From NCBI RefSeq assembly GCF_003335085.1, contig NZ_QPEJ01000014.1, forward strand, positions 124,001 to 188,000: DNA of 64,000 nt, given 5' to 3'. The notes under the pieces are model-generated. The model had not been told where the DNA came from. It did no database searches and saw only the letters and a list, made by a program, of their open reading frames with translations. This document shows, piece by piece, positions 61,579 through 64,000 of the stretch. This stretch comes from Polaribacter sp. WD7 (GTDB lineage: Bacteria > Bacteroidota > Bacteroidia > Flavobacteriales > Flavobacteriaceae). Within the stretch, counting starts at the first letter, position 1. Every line of letters starts with the position of its first letter. The position numbers were made by a program, and so were the translations under genes.

Positions 61579-62045
61579 TAGTTTTTGTTTTAGTTGATGA
61601 ATAGTAAATGTAACTATTTTTTTAAACTTGGTGTTTAAAACTTATTTTATAGTAAAGTTTACAATAGCTTTAAAGTATCAGTTGAAGTGATTTTTTGATA
61701 GGAAGGTAGTTTCTATATTGTATTGAAGAAATTGAAATTTTTATATGCGACTGCAGTTTTGCCCAAATGAGCAGACTTTTTAAAAATGTACAATTGGATT
61801 CTAAAAGGCTCATGTGAGTTAGCACTAAGAAAGTTTATGCTACCTTAGATTCATTTTTGGTCTAAAATTGTATTGGAGACGCATGACATTTTAGACGAAA
61901 GTCTAACATCGCTTTAATTTTTATCCGTTTCATTTCTAAAAACCACTCGATTTGACGACTTTTGAGTAATGTCCTCTCTATTAAACTTATAGAAGATGCT
62001 TTTTAGTTAAAATTAAAAATGGATTTTTTGCTAAACGTCTTTAAC
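61579..62045. other. Intergenic region, no supported gene
   Basis: 467 bp between the MscS and DUF2945 genes. On the minus strand, from about 61990 to 61865, an open stretch of some 40 codons without its own clear start includes the DNA GTCAAATCGAGTGGTTTTT, a relative of the short repeat at 37807. I read it as a degraded dispersed repeat rather than a gene. No tRNA or terminator hairpin is obvious. Confidence 0.45.
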
Positions 62046-62255
62046 CTATACTCTTTCTACTTCGCTTTCAGATTTTAAAACTTTACTACCATCTTCTTGT
62101 TCTATATACAGGGCTTTGTTACCAGACTCTCCATTTCTAGTTACCTCATTTCCTTTAATTGTTTTGGTTATTTTTTGGGTATAGGTTTCTATAACTTTAC
62201 CTTCGGCTGTTCCGTTTCCCCAATTCCATTTTACTTGTGTTCCTGTTTTAATCAT
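62046..62255 (-). CDS. DUF2945 / HVA1-TUDOR domain small protein
   Basis: This 69-residue protein is a single beta-rich module. It starts TGTQVKWNWGNGTAEGKVIETYTQKITKTIKGNEVTRNGE and ends DGSKVLKSESEVERV, a standard DUF2945 (hypervirulence-associated TUDOR) sequence. Function is unknown. It is a separate minus-strand gene, divergent from the repeat/ssrA region. Confidence 0.9.
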   Translation of the reverse strand: MIKTGTQVKWNWGNGTAEGKVIETYTQKITKTIKGNEVTRNGESGNKALYIEQEDGSKVLKSESEVERV

Positions 62256-62389
62256 CTTTTGTATTTTTGAGTACTCAAAATTAATTTAAGATGTTGTTTG
62301 TTTTTTGCTCAAATCATTGAAGTTTTATACCATTTGGTTTTAACGTAAATTTTAAAGGAATTTATAAATTAAAACCTTTACTATTTTTG

Positions 62390-62397
62390 TACTTTTG
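62390..62397 (+). promoter_or_regulatory. Candidate -7 element reading into repeat copy C
   Basis: TACTTTTG matches TAnnTTTG exactly, and the predicted start point (about 7 nt on) coincides with the first base of repeat copy C at 62404. No -33 TTG is visible at the usual distance. Confidence 0.35.
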
Positions 62398-62403
62398 CAG
62401 ACC

Positions 62404-62516
62404 GCGTTAAGGATTGAGCGATGTGTTTGAGTTCTTTTATGAAATGTAATGGAATAAAAAACGAGTAGCGAAAGCCTGACTTTAGCTTAAAATGCTTTTT
62501 AAGCAAAGTAACGCCC
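62404..62516. repeat. Dispersed structured repeat, subfamily 2, copy C (inverted)
   Basis: Read on the plus strand it begins GCGTTAAGGATTGAGCGATG and ends GTAACGCCC, the reverse complement of copies A and B. The segment ACGAGTAGCGAAAGCCTG (62461-62478) is shared. An extra hairpin, GCTTAAAA with TTTTTAAGC (about 62485-62504), is inserted near the right end. The element stops 25 bp before the tmRNA 5' end. Confidence 0.75.
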
Positions 62517-62526
62517 AAGGAAATAG

Positions 62527-62534
62527 CATCTTTG
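62527..62534 (+). promoter_or_regulatory. ssrA: Candidate tmRNA promoter -7 element
   Basis: CATCTTTG differs from TAnnTTTG at one position, and its end is 8 bp from the predicted tmRNA 5' end, the normal distance. The -33 region falls inside repeat copy C and contains no clear TTG. Confidence 0.4.
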
Positions 62535-62541
62535 ACATATT

Positions 62542-62931
62542 GAGGACGACTGGTTTTGACAGCAAGGTCAGAGAATTTGTAAGCATATCAAGGAATGAAA
62601 TTATTCTTGTAAAACTTATTTCAAACTTATAAACGGCGAAGATAACTACGCTTTAGCTGCATAATCTGAATTATAGTAAGATTAGCCTAGGCTCACAAGG
62701 TGAGCAAGCTTTATGTCCACGAAAAGCCTTGGTTTGCGGCGTTTCACTTTTGGGCATCGTAAAAGTAAACATAGAAAACCTATTGCTTCGTTAGGTTTTT
62801 GAAATTTAAGAAGTTAAGTGTAAAGTGGATTGTTCTTAATCAGCTTTACATCGAAAATTAAGTAAGAACTAAATATGTAGAAAGCTAATTTGCTGCTTGT
62901 TTGGACCCGAGTTCGATTCTCGGCGTCTCCA
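62542..62931 (+). ncRNA. ssrA: Transfer-messenger RNA (tmRNA)
   Basis: The 5' end GAGGACGACTGGTTTTGAC and the 3' end, with T arm CCGAG-TTCGATT-CTCGG (62907-62923) and acceptor CGTCTCC (62924-62930), form the tRNA-like domain. Between them is a tag frame, GGC GAA GAT AAC TAC GCT TTA GCT GCA TAA (62635-62664), giving GEDNYALAA, close to tags known from Bacteroidetes. GC-rich pseudoknot segments follow, such as GCCTAGGCTCACAAGGTGAGC. The acceptor stem appears to hold one A-C mismatch (second pair) and a G-U. CCA is not encoded (ACAA follows). It rescues stalled ribosomes with SmpB. Confidence 0.95.
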
Positions 62932-62936
62932 CAATT

Positions 62937-62975
62937 AACCCTGTAAATAATTAATTTATAGGGTTTTATTTTTTT
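62937..62975 (+). terminator. Rho-independent terminator of ssrA
   Basis: AACCCT then TAAAT (62937-62948) pair with ATTTA and AGGGTT (62954-62965), with one mismatched pair between, followed by a TTTTATTTTTTT tract. It begins 6 bp past the tmRNA discriminator base. Confidence 0.85.
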
Positions 62976-63014
62976 AGATGTTGTTTTTGATGTCAGGAAG
63001 TTATTTTGCAAAGA

Positions 63015-63302
63015 TCAACTACTATATAACCAAAGAGGTTCATTTTGCAAATTTGGTTTCATATCTAATACTTTAGGGTCTGCATTTGGTTACTTAGGAA
63101 CAATGAATTTAGTCTTTTTGTAAACTCGTTTTTGGGTTGAATTGTATTTAACATAAATTTCATTAAACATAAATACATATAAAGTTTATTAGATTGTTTA
63201 GGTACATTTTCTTTATCTAAAACCTCATTTTTTTATTCCTAACCCTCTTTCTTTTAGTTGCACTACTTGTTCTTTTATGGTAAATGTTTTTTTACTAAAC
63301 AT
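63015..63302 (-). pseudogene. Remnant of an Abi-type (Abi_2, AbiD/AbiF-like) phage-resistance gene
   Basis: The minus-strand frame from ATG 63302 encodes FTIKEQVVQLKERGLGIKK before a TGA at 63225. That matches the usual start of Abi_2 proteins (a TIEEQIxxLKxRG type segment). Further on (63089-63015) another frame gives PKVLDMKPNLQNEPLWL, like the family's C-terminal xMGFPxNWxxEPLW. The roughly 135 bp between carries stops in every frame, and the whole is about 290 bp against about 900 for an intact gene. It is therefore an internally deleted relic. Assignment rests on two short matches from memory. Confidence 0.5.
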
Positions 63303-63576
63303 ACATAAATTCTTTTTTACGGGTTAGGTATAAGAAGCAAAAGACACCCACTAGGACGCTGTTTTAGTGGTTAGTTTTAACATACTTATTATATGCTTTT
63401 TCTACAACAGCAGCTTCTTGTAAATTAATGTAATTTTTTTAGTACAGATGTTTGGTATAATAACATTTGTATATTACAATTTATTAAGTCTTTAAAATAG
63501 AAATTTTAATTCATTAACGTATTGCATATTAAAATCATTTTAGGTTTTACTTTGTGTAATTCTGCTAAAACCAGTT
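63303..63576. other. Intergenic region, possible gene debris
   Basis: 274 bp between the Abi-like relic and the galT stop. A minus-strand open piece ending at 63364 reads NLQEAAVVEKAYNKYVKTNH and looks protein-like, but has a stop just upstream and no start, so it may be another decayed gene end. No family is recognised. Confidence 0.35.
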
Positions 63577-64000
63577 TTACACCAAACCTCTAAGTCTGCT
63601 TGCCGCTTGTTCTGCAGTAATATCTCGCTGTGGCGTACCAAACATTTCATAACCAACCATAAACTTTTTAACAGTTGCACTTCTTAATAATGGAGGATAA
63701 AAACTCATATGAAAATGCCAATGACTATTATCTAAACCATTTGTTGGAGCTTGATGAATTCCGCTGGAATACGGAAAAGACGTATTGAACAATTTATCGT
63801 ATGCTTTGGTTATTACAGCTATAGCTTCAGCAAAATGTAACGCCTCATCATTAGTTAATTGAGAAATACTTTCTTTTTGTTTTTTCGGTGCAATCATGGT
63901 TTCAAAAGGCCATACAGCCCAAAAAGGGACTAAAACTACAAAATTATCATTCTCAAAAATAACTCTTTCATTTACTTTTAATTCTTGCTCTAAATAGTCA
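63577..64000 (-). CDS. galT: Galactose-1-phosphate uridylyltransferase, C-terminal part
   Basis: The frame is open to the window edge, so the 5' part of the gene lies outside. The sequence covers ERVIFENDNFVVLVPFWAVWPFETMIAPKK, SGIHQAPTNG and HWHFHMSFYPPLLRSATVKKFMVGYEMFG, which are hallmark segments of the GalT C-terminal half (HIT-like fold). GalT exchanges UMP between UDP-glucose and galactose 1-phosphate in the Leloir pathway. About 141 residues are visible out of roughly 340. The catalytic HPH motif is in the missing part. The other gal genes should lie upstream, beyond 64000. Confidence 0.92.
   Translation of the reverse strand, partial: DYLEQELKVNERVIFENDNFVVLVPFWAVWPFETMIAPKKQKESISQLTNDEALHFAEAIAVITKAYDKLFNTSFPYSSGIHQAPTNGLDNSHWHFHMSFYPPLLRSATVKKFMVGYEMFGTPQRDITAEQAASRLRGLV

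Noticed and set aside
61865..61990. Minus-strand open frame of about 40 codons containing SRQIEWFLEMKRIK
   Set aside because: It has no good start codon, shows no family and contains DNA resembling the TCGAGTG-type repeat; it is more likely repeat-derived than coding.
62814..63011. 65-codon minus-strand ORF with a GDAENRTRVQTS-like stretch
   Set aside because: It lies antisense over the 3' part of the tmRNA and its terminator. This peptide type arises from translating the T arm of tRNA-like sequences and is a known annotation artefact.
1..64000. CRISPR array, intact insertion sequence or prophage
   Set aside because: No regularly spaced direct repeats, transposase or phage structural genes were seen on either strand.

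Overview
The window is AT-rich (roughly 30% GC by eye) chromosomal DNA from a member of the Bacteroidota, almost certainly a marine Flavobacteriaceae of the Polaribacter/Tenacibaculum type. Evidence for this placement: a type IX secretion (T9SS) C-terminal sorting domain, families largely confined to this group (GLPGLI, DUF4834, DUF6122, DUF5777, head-GIN/DUF2807, DUF4159), membrane-anchored AraC-type regulators, promoter -7 elements of the form TAnnTTTG, a tmRNA with the tag GEDNYALAA, and dispersed structured repeats of a kind I recall from flavobacterial genomes. No rRNA, tRNA, CRISPR array or intact insertion sequence is visible. The species cannot be named from sequence alone.

Layout. 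1-6250: tail of a Crp/Fnr regulator, a DUF6122 membrane protein, and a tight minus-strand surface-polysaccharide operon (methyltransferase, two glycosyltransferases, UDP-GlcNAc 2-epimerase, flippase). 6251-12419: a mostly empty AT-rich spacer, a LamG/T9SS secreted protein, a TPR-AraC regulator, a YfhO-like membrane protein and DUF4834. 12586-18262: a plus-strand run with rsmE, a DUF4159 protein, a bile-acid:sodium symporter-like protein and a PlsC acyltransferase. 18283-24355: a structured repeat, a GH3-serine hydrolase fusion, a second repeat, a DnaQ-like exonuclease, PPK2 and a hotdog thioesterase. 24432-29899: two copies of an OB-fold/YceI/DUF5777 cassette pointing away from a membrane-bound LytTR regulator. 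29900-39841: an orphan T9SS tail, AIM24, small ORFs, a PadR-PspC-DUF2807 stress locus, GLPGLI, FabH and HtpG. 40048-46438: an AraC regulator followed by an operon of three beta-lactamase-fold serine hydrolases and two NTF2-like proteins. 46766-61578: mostly housekeeping and envelope genes (DEAD-box helicase, two transglutaminases, zinc metallopeptidase, PqqD/HprK-like kinase plus nucleotidyltransferase, mpl, M28 peptidase, kdsA, MscS channel). 61579-64000: a DUF2945 gene, a structured repeat directly upstream of ssrA (tmRNA), remnants of an Abi-type phage-resistance gene, and the 3' part of galT.

The most noteworthy items are: (i) the inverted duplicate OB-fold/YceI/DUF5777 cassettes around a LytTR sensor, with candidate shared operator repeats; (ii) the serine-hydrolase/NTF2 operon, including a DJ-1/beta-lactamase/TPR three-domain protein; (iii) two related subfamilies of long-stem dispersed repeats, one copy lying immediately upstream of tmRNA; (iv) a PqqD-HprK-like/nucleotidyltransferase pair resembling tailoring genes of lasso-peptide clusters but without a precursor; (v) a 48-residue Cys-containing small ORF; and (vi) defence-gene debris beside ssrA, a classical integration site.
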